A stretch of DNA of 64,000 bases, from the NCBI RefSeq assembly GCF_000015725.1, contig NC_008825.1:1426001-1490000 (forward strand). Direction: 5' to 3'. The DNA is from Methylibium petroleiphilum PM1 (GTDB lineage Bacteria > Pseudomonadota > Gammaproteobacteria > Burkholderiales > Burkholderiaceae_C). Below are positions 47,626-56,805 of this stretch, in pieces. The position numbers and the translations under genes were made by a program. The notes below the pieces were generated by a model. That model saw nothing but the letters and a program-made list of their open reading frames with translations, was not told the DNA's origin and ran no database searches. Each line of letters begins with the position of its first letter. The first letter of the stretch is position 1.

Positions 47626-48600
47626 ATGGCCGCCTCCAGCTTGCTTGCCCTCATCGACGATATCGCGAGCGTGCTCGACGACGTGGCCCTGCTCACCAAG
47701 GTGGCCACCAAGAAGACCGCGGGGGTGCTGGGTGACGATCTGGCGCTCAACGCCCAGCAGGTGACCGGCGTCTCGGCCGACCGCGAACTGCCGGTCGTGT
47801 GGGCCGTGGCGCGGGGCTCATTGAAGAACAAGGCGATCCTGGTGCCTGCGGCGCTGGCGATCAGCGCCTTCGCGCCCTGGGCCGTCACGCCGCTGCTGAT
47901 GGTCGGGGGCGCGTTTCTCTGCTACGAAGGCTTCGAGAAGCTGGCGCACAAGTTCCTGCACGACAAGGCGGAGGACGAGGCCCGCCGGGCGGAACTGGCC
48001 CGCGCGGTGGCCGATCCGGCGCTGGATCTGGTGGCTTTCGAACAGGACAAGATCAAGGGTGCGGTGCGCACCGATTTCATCCTGTCGGCCGAGATCATCG
48101 CGATCACGCTGGGCACCGTGGCCGAGTCACCCTTCATCACGCAGGTGTCGGTGCTGGTGGGCATCGCGCTGCTGATGACGGTCGGCGTCTACGGGCTCGT
48201 GGCGGCGATCGTGAAGCTCGACGATGGCGGCCTCTATCTGAGCCGTCAGCCGGGCGGCGGGGCATGGGGCCGCTTTCAGCGCGGTCTGGGCGCCGGCATC
48301 CTGAGAGCGGCACCGTGGCTGATGAAGGGGCTGTCGATCGCCGGCACCGCAGCGATGTTCCTGGTGGGTGGCGGCATCCTGACGCACGGCATCCCGGTGC
48401 TGCACCATGCCCTCGAGGCGATCGTGGCCCGGGTCGCGGCGTTCGCCGGTGGCGTCGGGGGGGTGTTGCAGGCGTTGCTGCCGAGTGTGCTGGATGGTGT
48501 GCTCGGCATCGTGGCAGGGGCGCTGGTGCTCGCTGGCACGAGCTTGGTGCGCCGGATCATGGGGCGCGCCAAGGAGGGCGCGACGCCTGCCTCGCGATAG
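47626..48600 (+). CDS. DUF808 (YedI-family) inner-membrane protein
   Basis: 324-residue membrane protein of the YedI/DUF808 family, recognised by [36 protein letters not shown] (residues 5-40, read in parts) and the following [24 protein letters not shown]. Four to six hydrophobic helices occur at about 82-103, 155-200, 225-250 and 270-312. Function is unknown. A CGAT repeat lies 33 bases upstream of the ATG and the Shine-Dalgarno match is poor. Confidence 0.87.
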   Translation: MAASSLLALIDDIASVLDDVALLTKVATKKTAGVLGDDLALNAQQVTGVSADRELPVVWAVARGSLKNKAILVPAALAISAFAPWAVTPLLMVGGAFLCYEGFEKLAHKFLHDKAEDEARRAELARAVADPALDLVAFEQDKIKGAVRTDFILSAEIIAITLGTVAESPFITQVSVLVGIALLMTVGVYGLVAAIVKLDDGGLYLSRQPGGGAWGRFQRGLGAGILRAAPWLMKGLSIAGTAAMFLVGGGILTHGIPVLHHALEAIVARVAAFAGGVGGVLQALLPSVLDGVLGIVAGALVLAGTSLVRRIMGRAKEGATPASR

Positions 48601-48706
48601 GCCGTGAAGGAGATTCCTTCGCAGCTTCTCGCCGTGCGCGGAATCTGCCCGCCGGACCGCGACGCGGGTTTGTTTCCGGCTCCGGCACCTCGGTCCGCAA
48701 ACGAAG

Positions 48707-48726
48707 CAGCCGCCCGTAGGCGGCTG
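48707..48726 (-). terminator. Hairpin terminator downstream of hns-like gene
   Basis: CAGCCGCC and GGCGGCTG pair around a 4-base loop, 47 bases past the H-NS stop on the minus strand, followed there by CTTCGTTT. It could also stop the DUF808 transcript from the other side. Confidence 0.55.
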
Positions 48727-48772
48727 GTTGAAAATGCCTCGGCCGGCTTCGCCGGTCGAAACCGATCGCCTG

Positions 48773-49120
48773 TCAGACCGAGAATTCCTCGATCTTGCGG
48801 CCGGAGGCCAGCGCTGCCTTCAACCAATTGGGTTGCAGCCCGCGGCCGCTCCAGGTATCGCCGGTCGCGGTATTCCGATACTTGACTGCGACCTTGCGGC
48901 CGGCGGTCCCGCCGGTTTTTGCAGCCTTGGCCGGTTTGACCGGGGACTTGCTACGCCCCAGATCCGCCAGCGTGATGCCGTGTTCGTCCATCAAGGCCTT
49001 GATCCTGGCGATGACCGCGCTGTGCTCGGCACGACGTGCGGTCTCGATCTGCTCGGTCAGGGCCGCAGCCTGCCGCTCGAGCGCGGCTTTCTGGGACATC
49101 AGGTCTTGGTATGTGGCCAT
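48773..49120 (-). CDS. H-NS-family nucleoid protein
   Basis: 115-residue H-NS-like protein. Residues 1-55 form a coiled-coil oligomerisation region (AALERQAAALTEQIETARR), then a Lys/Pro linker and the C-terminal DNA-binding motif KYRNTATGDTWSGRGLQPNWL near 85-105 (TWSGRGLQP is the AT-hook-like core). It would silence AT-rich, often acquired DNA. ATG 49120 is chosen; an ATG at 49138 lacks a ribosome site, while GGAG precedes 49120 by about 12 bases. Both flanks carry terminators, so it is monocistronic. Confidence 0.92.
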   Translation of the reverse strand: MATYQDLMSQKAALERQAAALTEQIETARRAEHSAVIARIKALMDEHGITLADLGRSKSPVKPAKAAKTGGTAGRKVAVKYRNTATGDTWSGRGLQPNWLKAALASGRKIEEFSV

Positions 49121-49228
49121 TTCAGCGTCCAGCTCCATCGAATTGAATTGAAGCGGGGGGAATAGCGCCCGCCTGAATTTGATTCTAGGCGGTCCGGCGA
49201 AAATCGTGCAATGTGACAACTCAGAGAA

Positions 49229-49248
49229 AACCCGGCCGCGGCCGGGTT
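49229..49248 (-). terminator. Rho-independent terminator of the iron-binding protein gene
   Basis: AACCCGGC and GCCGGGTT form an 8-bp stem with a CGCG loop. On the minus strand it is followed by TTCTCTG after the paired T residues. It lies 21 bases past the stop of the gene at 49270. Confidence 0.8.
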
Positions 49249-49269
49249 CCAGGTGGAATATGTCGGGAA

Positions 49270-50313
49270 TTATTTGTAGCCGACCCGATCGAGGCTCTGC
49301 TGAACCCGGATGGAATTCAGCCCGACCACCGAGATCGGAATCAGTTCGGCCTTGAAAGCCCCCAGCGCGTCGAGTGCCGGATTGGCGACCTTCACGCCCG
49401 GCACCACTGGATATTCGTTGTTGCCGTTCGCGAAATAGGTCTGGGCCGAATTGGTGGACAGGTATTCGAGGAACTTCACGCCGGCATCGCGGTTCTTCGC
49501 GTGCCGGGCCAGCGCGCCGCCGGCGATGTTGACGTGGGTGCCCCAGGATTGCTGGTTCGGGAACACGACCTCGATCTTCTCGACCACGGCCTTGTCTTCC
49601 GGCTTTTCCGAGCGCATCAGGCGTGCCAGGTAGTAGCTGTTGGTGAGGGCGATGCCGCACTCGCCGCTCGCCACGGCCTTGATCTGGTCGGTGTCGCCGC
49701 CCTTGGGGGCGCGCGCCATGTTGTCGACCACGCCCTTGAGCCAGGCCTCGGTCTTCTGGGCACCGAGGTGCTCGTACATCGAACCGAACAGCGACAGGTT
49801 GTAGGGGTGCGAGCCCGAACGGGTGCAGACCTTGCCCTTGTTCTTCGGATCGGCGAGTTCCTCGTAGGTGTCCACGTCGTCGCGCTTGACGCTGCCCTTG
49901 TTGAACACGATCACGCGCGCGCGGGTGGAGAAGCCGAACCACTGCGAGCCCTGGCCGTCGTCCTTGCCGCGCAGCTGCGCGGGAATGCGCGACGCCAGCA
50001 CGCTGGACTTGACCGGCTGGAACAGGCCGTCCGCGTCGGCCAGGATGATGCGCGCGGCATCGACCAGCAGGATCACGTCGGCCGGGCTCGAGGCGCCTTC
50101 GCTGCGCAGGCGCGCCAGCAGACCGGCGTCGTCGGCGTCGACGCGGTTGATCTTGATGCCGGTCGACTTGGTGAAGTCGGCGTAGAGCGCCTCGTCGGTC
50201 TGGTAGTGACGCGCCGAGTAGAGGTTCAGCACCTGGTCCTGCGCGGCAGCGGCGAACGAGGCACAAAGGGCGGCGGCGGCCAGGGCCGTGCGGGCGAGGG
50301 TAGAGCGGACCAT
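49270..50313 (-). CDS. Fe(3+) ABC transporter substrate-binding protein (FbpA-like)
   Basis: 347-residue periplasmic ferric-binding protein. A signal peptide ends at AAAAQ near residue 24; the mature start VLNLYSARHYQTDEALY has the Tyr/His pair typical of FbpA/FutA, and the Tyr pair in LTNSYYLAR near 226 is the expected iron-phenolate site. AGGAG precedes the ATG. No permease or ATPase gene follows; the gene ends in a terminator. A palindrome CGAATGATTCG (50359-50369) in the upstream region could be a regulator site. Confidence 0.92.
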   Translation of the reverse strand: MVRSTLARTALAAAALCASFAAAAQDQVLNLYSARHYQTDEALYADFTKSTGIKINRVDADDAGLLARLRSEGASSPADVILLVDAARIILADADGLFQPVKSSVLASRIPAQLRGKDDGQGSQWFGFSTRARVIVFNKGSVKRDDVDTYEELADPKNKGKVCTRSGSHPYNLSLFGSMYEHLGAQKTEAWLKGVVDNMARAPKGGDTDQIKAVASGECGIALTNSYYLARLMRSEKPEDKAVVEKIEVVFPNQQSWGTHVNIAGGALARHAKNRDAGVKFLEYLSTNSAQTYFANGNNEYPVVPGVKVANPALDALGAFKAELIPISVVGLNSIRVQQSLDRVGYK

Positions 50314-50433
50314 CGTGGAGTCTCCTGTGACAACGATCTGTCAGTATAAGAGTCAACACGAATGATTCGCGTCTGCGTCACCATTCCAGGCATCCGCAAC
50401 GCACCGCCCGCGCGGTGCGGGCCACGGCCGAAC

Positions 50434-50709
50434 TCAGGTCGGCGTCGGCGGCACGTAGCCGGCGGGCTGCTCGGCGCCGGCGCCGAAGAAGTAGTTCTCC
50501 ATCTGACGCGCGAGGTACTGCCGCGCACGGGCGTCCGCCAGATTCAGGCGGTTCTCGTTGACCAGCATCGTCTGGTGCTTGAGCCACTGGGCCCAGGCTT
50601 CCTTGCTGACGTTGTCGAAGATGCGCTGGCCCAGTTCGCCGGGGTAGGGCGCGAAATCCAGTCCGTCGGCGTCTTTCTTCAGCAGGGCGCAGTGCACGGT
50701 ACGGGCCAT
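50434..50709 (-). CDS. yggX: YggX-family Fe(2+)-trafficking protein
   Basis: 91-residue YggX. Family signature: [27 protein letters not shown] with the conserved Cys7, then [31 protein letters not shown]. YggX proteins help protect iron-sulfur enzymes from oxidative damage. It lies 40 bases downstream of argA on the same strand and about 120 bases upstream of the iron-binding protein gene, so three iron- or stress-linked functions are close together here. Confidence 0.96.
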
Positions 50710-50749
50710 GGGGAACTCCTTGTCCTTGTGATCGGGTCGACGAGGCTCG

Positions 50750-52090
50750 TCAGGCGAGCTTCTTCACCAGGACCAGCGAGCGTCGGTCCCAGTTGTACTT
50801 GCGTTTGCGCGCTTCGGGCAGCCAGTCGGCATCGACCTGGACGAAGCCGCGCTTGATGAACCAGTGCATCGTGCGGGTGGTGAGCACGAAGATGCTGGTG
50901 AGGCCGGCGGCACGGGCGCGCTGCTCCACGCGCTTGAGGATGCGCTCGCCATCTCCCTGGCCCTGCACGCTGTTGCTCACCGTCAGCGCTGCCATTTCGC
51001 CGGTGTGAGCCTCGGGGTAGGGGTAGAGCGCCGCACAACCGAAGATCACGCCGTCGTGCTCGATCACGGTGTAGTGATCGATGTCGCGTTCGATCTCGGT
51101 GCGGTCGCGCTTGACCAGCGTGCCGTCGCGCTCGAAGGGTTCGATGAGCTGCAGGATGCCGCCGATGTCGTCGGAGCTGGCCTCGCGCAGGCTCTCTAGC
51201 TTCTCGTCGACCACCATCGTGCCGATGCCGTCGTGTGTGTAGACCTCGGTCAGCAACGCGCCGTCGGCGTTGAAGGGCAGGATGTGCGAGCGCTCGACGC
51301 CACCCTCGCAGGCCTTGATGCAGTGGCGCAGGTAGAAGGCGGTATCGGTGGGTTGGGTCGGGTCGGGCAGGGCGGCCAGCAGGCGCCGGGCGTCGGCCAG
51401 CGCGAGCTCGGTATCGATCGCGCTCTCGGCGTCGCGCGGGTCCTCGCGCACGCCTGGCACCTCGGTCAGGAACATCAGCTTGTCGGCCTGCAACGCGATG
51501 GCGGTGCTGGTCGCCACGTCTTCCATCGTCAGGTTGAAGGCCTCGCCGGTCGGCGAGAAGCCGAACGGCGACAGCAAGACGATCGCGCCGATGTCGATGG
51601 CACGGCGAATGGCCGCCGCGTCGACGCGCCGCACGATGCCGCTGTGAAGGAAGTTCACGCCGTCGACGATGCCGACCGGCCGTGCCGTCAGGAAATTGCC
51701 CGACACCACGCGCACCGTCGCGTTGGCCATCGGCGTGTTCGGCAGGCCCTGCGAGAACGCCGCCTCGATCTCGAAGCGCAGCTGGCCGGCGGCCTCCTGG
51801 GCGCAGTCGAGCGCCACCGCGTCGGTGATGCGCAGGCCGTGGCTGAAGTGCTCCGGGTGGCCCTTGGCGCGCAGCTGCTCGCTCACCTGCGGGCGGAAGC
51901 CGTGCACCAGCACCAGCTTGATGCCCATCGCATGCAGGATCGCCACGTCCTGCACGAAGGCGTTCAGTCGGCCCGCGGCGATGCCTTCGCCGGCCATCGC
52001 GACCACGAAGGTCTTGCCGCGGTACGCGTGGATGTAGGGCGCGACCGAGCGAAACCAGGGAACGAAGGTGTGCGGGAAGACGAGGTCCAT
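50750..52090 (-). CDS. argA: N-acetylglutamate synthase
   Basis: 446-residue bacterial ArgA with an N-terminal amino-acid kinase domain (residues 1-290; [22 protein letters not shown]) and a C-terminal GNAT acetyltransferase domain (about 300-446; [18 protein letters not shown] is the acetyl-CoA loop). It makes the first intermediate of arginine synthesis. The usual kinase-domain catalytic residues are not needed in ArgA. It is divergent from hrpA across 40 bases, which must hold both promoters. Confidence 0.95.
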
Positions 52091-52130
52091 GAGACGGGCG
52101 CCGGGATAATCACGGATTCTGCCCGACACC

Positions 52131-55100
52131 ATGCCCGAGACCGCTCCCCGCACCGCCGCCCCTGCACCGCCGCGATCGCTGCCACCCATCCGCTTCCCCG
52201 AGGCGCTGCCGGTCTCGGCCCGGCGCGACGAAATCGCCGAGGCGGTGCAGCGCCACCAGGTCGTCATCGTCTGCGGCGAGACCGGCTCCGGCAAGACCAC
52301 GCAGCTGCCCAAGCTGATGCTGGCGCTGGGCCGCGGCAAGGCCAATGCCAAACCCGGCGAGCGGGGACGGCTGATCGGCCACACCCAGCCGCGGCGCATC
52401 GCGGCGAGCTCGGTCGCCAAGCGTATCGCCGACGAGCTGGAAACGCCGCTCGGCGAGGTGGTGGGCTACAAGGTGCGCTTCCAGGACCGGCTGACGTCGG
52501 GTGCCTCGGTGAAGCTGATGACCGACGGCATCCTGCTGGCCGAGACGCAGACCGACCCGCTGCTGCAGGCCTACGATACGCTGATCATCGACGAGGCCCA
52601 CGAGCGCAGCCTCAACATCGACTTCCTGCTCGGCTACCTGCGGCAGATCCTGCCGAAGCGGCCCGACCTGAAGGTGATCGTGACGTCGGCGACGATCGAT
52701 GCCGATCGGTTTGCACGGCATTTCGGGAGCGTCCGCCCGACGCCGGACCGCCCCAAGCCGGGCGGCGCGCCCTCGGGGGGCGGCGACAGTGCGGAGCGCG
52801 GAGCGTGGGGGCACGAACTCGTGCCGGCGCCGGTGATCCAGGTGAGCGGCCGGCTGTTCCCGGTCGAGCAGCGCTGGAGGGCTTTCGAGGAGTCGCGTGA
52901 GCACGACCTGAACGACGCGATCGCCGACGCCGTCGACGAACTGTGGCGCGAGGGCCGCGGCGACGTGCTGGTGTTCCTGCCCGGCGAGCGCGAGATCCGC
53001 GAGGCCGCCGACCACCTGCGCAAGCACCTGCTGCAGCAGCACCGCGGCGGCCCGCAGCCCGAGATCCTGCCGTTGTTCGCGCGGCTGTCGCAGACCGAGC
53101 AGGACCGCGTGTTCCAGGCCGGCAACGGGCGGCGCATCGTGCTGGCCACCAACGTGGCCGAGACCTCGCTCACGGTGCCCGGCATCCGCTACGTGGTCGA
53201 CGCCGGCACGGCGCGCGTCAAGCGCTACAGCTATCGCAACAAGGTCGAGCAGCTGCAGGTGGAGCCCATCAGCCAGGCCGCCGCCAACCAGCGTGCCGGC
53301 CGTTGCGGGCGCGTGGCCGACGGCATCTGCATCCGCCTATACGACGAAAAGGATTACGCGGGCCGGCCGCGCTTCACCGACCCCGAGATCCTGCGCAGCT
53401 CGCTGGCCGGCGTGATCCTGCGCATGAAGGCGCTGGGCCTCGGCGACGTGGAGGCCTTCCCCTTCCTCGAGCCGCCGCCGAAGAAGGCGATCGCCGACGG
53501 CTACGCGCTGCTGAACGAGCTGGGCGCGACCGACGACGACAACGCGCTCACCGCGATCGGCAAGGAGCTCGCCAGGCTGCCGCTGGACCCGCGCATCGGC
53601 CGCATGATCCTGGCTGCGCGCGACCGCCAGGCGCTGGCCGAGGTGCTGGTGATCGCCAGCGCACTGTCGGTGCAGGACGTGCGTGACCGGCCGCTCGAAC
53701 AGCAGCAGGCCGCCGATCAGAAGCACAAGCTGTTCGACGACGAGCGCTCTGAGTTCGTCGGCTACCTCAAGCTGTGGCAGTGGATCGAGGCTGGACGCGG
53801 CCACGCCGCGCACCCGTCGGCCATGCCGGCGCCGGCCCGTGCGCCGGACGGCCGCGGCGAGGGCACGGCCGCCCACAAGCTCTCCAACCGCCAGCAGGAG
53901 CAGCGCCTGCGCGAGCACTTCGTCAGCCCGCGCCGCGTGCGAGAGTGGCGCGACATCCATTCGCAGCTGCACACCGTGGTGGCCGAGCACGGCTGGCGGC
54001 TCAACGGTACGCCGGCCACCTACGAGCAGCTCCACCTGGCGATGCTGGCCGGGCTGCTGGGCAACGTGGGTTGCAAGAGCGACGACGAGGATTGGTACCT
54101 CGGCGCGCGCGGCATCAAGTTCTGGCGCCACCCCGGCGCGCACCTGAGCAAGAAGCCGGGCCGCTGGCTGATCGCCGCCGAGCTGGTGGAGACCACGCGG
54201 CTGTTCGGCCGCGCGCTGGCGGCGATCGAGCCGGCGTGGATCGTGCAGGTGGCCGGCCACCTGCTGAAGAAGCAGCTGCTCGAGCCGCATTGGGAGAAGA
54301 AGGCGGCCGAGGTGGTGGCGCTGGAGCGCGCCACGCTGTACGGGCTGGTGGTCTACAACAACAAGCGGGTCAACTTCGGCAACGTCGACCCCGCCGCCGC
54401 GCGCGAGATCTTCATCCGCGAGGCGCTGGTGAACGGCGAGTGGGAGAGCCGCCTGCCTTTCCTTGCGCACAACCGCAAGCTGATCCGCCAAGTGGAGGAG
54501 CTGGAGCACAAGTCGCGCCGGCAGGACGTGCTGGTCGACGACGAACTCATCTTCGCCTTCTACGACCAGCAACTGCCCAAGGACGTGCACTCCGGCACCA
54601 CGCTCGAACGCTGGTACCGCGCCCAGAGCCCTCAGCAGCCGAAGCTGCTGATGCTGACCAAGGACGAGCTGATGCGCCACGAGGCCGCGGGCATCACGAC
54701 CGCGGCCTTCCCGAAGACGCTGCGCCTGGGCGGCATCGACTGCGAGGCCACCTACCTGCACGAGCCCGGCGACAGCAAGGACGGCCTGACCGTCACCGTG
54801 CCGATCTACGCGCTGAACCAGGTGAACGACGAGCGCTGCGAGTGGCTGGTGCCGGGCCTGCTGAAGGACAAGGTGCTGGCGCTGATGAAGAGCCTGCACC
54901 AGCGGCCGCGCTCGCGCCTGGTGCCCCTGCCCGAGGCCGCAGCCGAGTTCTGCGAGCTGGTGCCGTTCGCGCAGGGCGGCCTGGTCGACGCGCTGCTGAA
55001 GGCGGTGCGCGAGCGCACCCAGATCGCGGTGCAGCGCAACGACTTCAAGCTCGAGACGCTGCAGCCCCACCTGTTCATGAACTTCCGTGTTGTCGACGAG

Positions 55101-56192
55101 CACGGCCGCCAGCTCGGCATGGGCCGCCACCTGCCGACGCTGAAGGCCGAGTTGGGCGCGCAGGCCAGGTCGGCGTTCCAGGCACTGGCGGCCTTGAAGC
55201 TGGGCGGGGTGGAGCAGGCGGCGAACTCGCCATCACCCCAACCCTCTCCCACCAGCGGGAGAGGGAACCGCACAAACTCTCTCCCTCTCCCGCCCGCGGG
55301 AGAGGGCCGGGGTGAGGGCACGCCACCCTCGGCCACGCCGCCTCAGCGCCACACCACCTGGTCCTTCGGCGAACTGCCCGAACTAATGGAGATCCGCCGC
55401 GGCGCGCAGAGCCTGGTCGGCTTCCCGGCGCTGATCGACAAGGGCGGCCACGTGGAGATCGAGGTGTTCGACGAGCCCGACGTCGCGGCCACGCGCCACC
55501 GCGCCGGGCTGCGCCGCCTGGTCGCGCTGCAGATCAAGGAGCCGCTGAAGTACCTGGAGAAGAGCATCCCCGACCTGCCGCGCATGGCGGTCGCGTACAT
55601 GGCGCTCGGCGGCAGCGCCGACGAACTGCGGGCGCAGATCATCGACGTGGCGCTCGACCGCGCCTTCCTCGTCGAGCCGCTCCCCACCGATGCAGCGGGC
55701 TTCGCGAAGCGCATCGACGAGGGCCGCACGCGGCTCAACCTGATCGCGCAGGAGGTGGCGCGCCTCGCGGCGACCGTGCTCGCCGAGCAGGCGACCGCCA
55801 CCCGCAAGCTCAAGGACACGCGGCCGGCCAAGGAGGTGGCCGACGACGTGGCGGCGCAACTGGCGCGTCTGTGCCCCAAGCGCTTCCTGGCCGAGACCGG
55901 CTACGCGCAGTTGCACCACCTGCCGCGCTACCTGAAGGGCGTCACGCTGCGGCTCGACAAGTGGCGCGCCGACCCGGCGCGCGATGCGGCCCGCCTGGCC
56001 GAACTGCGCCCGATCGAGCAACGCTACCTGCGCCGCGTGGCCGAACTCAAGGGCGCGGCCGACGCGCGGCTCGACGAGTTCAGATGGCTGATCGAGGAAC
56101 TGCGCGTGAGCCTTTTCGCACAGGAACTCCGGACACCCCAACCCGTGAGCGCCAAGCGCCTGGAGAAGGCCTGGTCCCAGCTGAGCGCGTGA
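52131..56192 (+). CDS. hrpA: ATP-dependent RNA helicase HrpA with two repeat-derived inserts
   Basis: 1353-residue DEAH-box helicase. Walker A is GETGSGKT at 49-56, the DEAH box is at 154-157, TSAT near 185, and QRAGRCGR near 386-393 is motif VI. The ratchet/OB region and the long C-terminal HrpA-specific domain (DUF3418) follow. In E. coli HrpA acts on stalled or collided ribosomes. Two low-complexity inserts stand out: residues about 200-232, directly before APVIQVSG, and about 1033-1063, in a loop of the C-terminal domain. Both keep the frame and coincide with inverted-repeat DNA (52728-52826 and 55233-55315). Confidence 0.95.
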   Translation: MPETAPRTAAPAPPRSLPPIRFPEALPVSARRDEIAEAVQRHQVVIVCGETGSGKTTQLPKLMLALGRGKANAKPGERGRLIGHTQPRRIAASSVAKRIADELETPLGEVVGYKVRFQDRLTSGASVKLMTDGILLAETQTDPLLQAYDTLIIDEAHERSLNIDFLLGYLRQILPKRPDLKVIVTSATIDADRFARHFGSVRPTPDRPKPGGAPSGGGDSAERGAWGHELVPAPVIQVSGRLFPVEQRWRAFEESREHDLNDAIADAVDELWREGRGDVLVFLPGEREIREAADHLRKHLLQQHRGGPQPEILPLFARLSQTEQDRVFQAGNGRRIVLATNVAETSLTVPGIRYVVDAGTARVKRYSYRNKVEQLQVEPISQAAANQRAGRCGRVADGICIRLYDEKDYAGRPRFTDPEILRSSLAGVILRMKALGLGDVEAFPFLEPPPKKAIADGYALLNELGATDDDNALTAIGKELARLPLDPRIGRMILAARDRQALAEVLVIASALSVQDVRDRPLEQQQAADQKHKLFDDERSEFVGYLKLWQWIEAGRGHAAHPSAMPAPARAPDGRGEGTAAHKLSNRQQEQRLREHFVSPRRVREWRDIHSQLHTVVAEHGWRLNGTPATYEQLHLAMLAGLLGNVGCKSDDEDWYLGARGIKFWRHPGAHLSKKPGRWLIAAELVETTRLFGRALAAIEPAWIVQVAGHLLKKQLLEPHWEKKAAEVVALERATLYGLVVYNNKRVNFGNVDPAAAREIFIREALVNGEWESRLPFLAHNRKLIRQVEELEHKSRRQDVLVDDELIFAFYDQQLPKDVHSGTTLERWYRAQSPQQPKLLMLTKDELMRHEAAGITTAAFPKTLRLGGIDCEATYLHEPGDSKDGLTVTVPIYALNQVNDERCEWLVPGLLKDKVLALMKSLHQRPRSRLVPLPEAAAEFCELVPFAQGGLVDALLKAVRERTQIAVQRNDFKLETLQPHLFMNFRVVDEHGRQLGMGRHLPTLKAELGAQARSAFQALAALKLGGVEQAANSPSPQPSPTSGRGNRTNSLPLPPAGEGRGEGTPPSATPPQRHTTWSFGELPELMEIRRGAQSLVGFPALIDKGGHVEIEVFDEPDVAATRHRAGLRRLVALQIKEPLKYLEKSIPDLPRMAVAYMALGGSADELRAQIIDVALDRAFLVEPLPTDAAGFAKRIDEGRTRLNLIAQEVARLAATVLAEQATATRKLKDTRPAKEVADDVAAQLARLCPKRFLAETGYAQLHHLPRYLKGVTLRLDKWRADPARDAARLAELRPIEQRYLRRVAELKGAADARLDEFRWLIEELRVSLFAQELRTPQPVSAKRLEKAWSQLSA
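52728..52826. repeat. GC-rich repeat-like insert inside hrpA
   Basis: 99 bases encoding about 33 residues (Pro/Gly/Ser-rich) between the helicase motif III strand and the conserved VSGR segment, where E. coli HrpA has no such stretch. It contains CCCCAAGCC, GGGCGGCG and CCTCGGGGGGCGGCGAC, and ends with GCGGAGCGTGGGGGC. This resembles a GC-rich dispersed element I associate with Burkholderiales intergenic regions. Boundaries are approximate. Confidence 0.5.
55233..55315. repeat. REP-like palindromic element inside hrpA
   Basis: The outer arms TCACCCC and GGGGTGA enclose two hairpins: CCCTCTCCC/GGGAGAGGG around ACCAGC, and CCCTCTCCC/GGGAGAGGG around GCCCGC. The structure is that of a dispersed palindromic element, and its translation (SPQPSPTSGRG and PPAGEGRGEG) is a pattern seen when such elements lie in coding frames. 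The 83-base unit is read through in frame. Confidence 0.75.
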
Positions 56193-56219
56193 ACATCCGG
56201 CTCGGCAAAGTGCGCTGGC

Positions 56220-56225
56220 TACAAT
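56220..56225 (+). promoter_or_regulatory. -10 box of tRNA-Pro
   Basis: TACAAT at 56220-56225 lies 11 bases before the tRNA-Pro 5' end. No good -35 match is seen 16-18 bases upstream. The box begins 27 bases after the hrpA stop. Confidence 0.55.
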
Positions 56226-56236
56226 CGCGGCTCAGT

Positions 56237-56313
56237 CGGGGCGTAGCGCAGCCTGGTAGCGCAACTGGTTTGGGACCAGTAGGTCGCGAGTTCGAATCCC
56301 GCCGCCCCGACCA
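56237..56313 (+). tRNA. tRNA-Pro (anticodon TGG)
   Basis: 77-nt tRNA with encoded CCA (56311-56313). Acceptor CGGGGCG/CGCCCCG pairs perfectly; the anticodon loop TTTGGGA sits on CTGG/CCAG; the T arm is GCGAG/TTCGAAT with partial pairing. It reads CCA and likely other CCN codons. Confidence 0.96.
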
Positions 56314-56321
56314 ATGTTCAT

Positions 56322-56356
56322 GCGGCCTGTCAGGTGGAAGCCTCCAGGCCGCTTTT
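56322..56356 (+). terminator. Terminator after tRNA-Pro
   Basis: GCGGCCTG (56322-56329) pairs with CAGGCCGC (56345-56352) around a 15-base loop that can itself fold, followed by TTTTGCTT. It begins 9 bases after the tRNA. Confidence 0.85.
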
Positions 56357-56392
56357 GCTTCTGACGGACCGGCCCGTCCGAGGCGAGCGCTC

Positions 56393-56683
56393 CTATCGAC
56401 AACCCGGCATCCCGGCGCCGGCAAAAGCGCTGGGCAGTGCCGATGATCTGGGTCGAGCAGCGCAGGGGCCCGCTCCGGCGCCGCGACATTCGCAGATCGG
56501 CTGCTCTGCGTGCCAACGGTCGGACTCCACCTGCGCAACGACGCCCGGGTCCATATGCCCGTGTGTCGGAAACAGCCTCAGGCCGCGCTCGCTGAAGTCG
56601 CCCATGGCTATCCCACCACTGATCAATCGAGACAATTCGGTCGCGAAGTCCTCGGCCCAGATCACGCGCTGAAGCTTGTTCAT
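56393..56683 (-). CDS. Possible small protein, unrecognised
   Basis: Open frame of 96 residues between the tRNA-Pro terminator and the metallo-beta-lactamase gene. The first 60 residues have a natural-looking composition (NKLQRVIWAEDFATELSRL, then GGIAMGDFSERGLRLFP), while the last 30 are Arg/Pro/Ala-rich as in chance frames. G/C bias at third positions is weaker than in neighbours and the ribosome site is poor. It may be a degraded or foreign remnant. No family recognised. The rest of 56357-56805 shows nothing else. Confidence 0.3.
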   Translation of the reverse strand: MNKLQRVIWAEDFATELSRLISGGIAMGDFSERGLRLFPTHGHMDPGVVAQVESDRWHAEQPICECRGAGAGPCAARPRSSALPSAFAGAGMPGCR

Positions 56684-56805
56684 GACCCATTCTGGCAACG
56701 GCGGCGGGCGCTGTGCGCGCCGGGGCAGCACCGCCGTTGACCCACATCAAGCGCCGAGCAATCGGGGCAGAGGTCGGCGTTGACGGCTCCCTGTCGGGTT
56801 CGGAT

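Noticed and set aside
52728..55315. Intein or intron in hrpA
   Set aside because: The inserts are 33 and about 30 residues, far too short for an intein, and lack splice or homing motifs; a palindromic repeat explains the second one.
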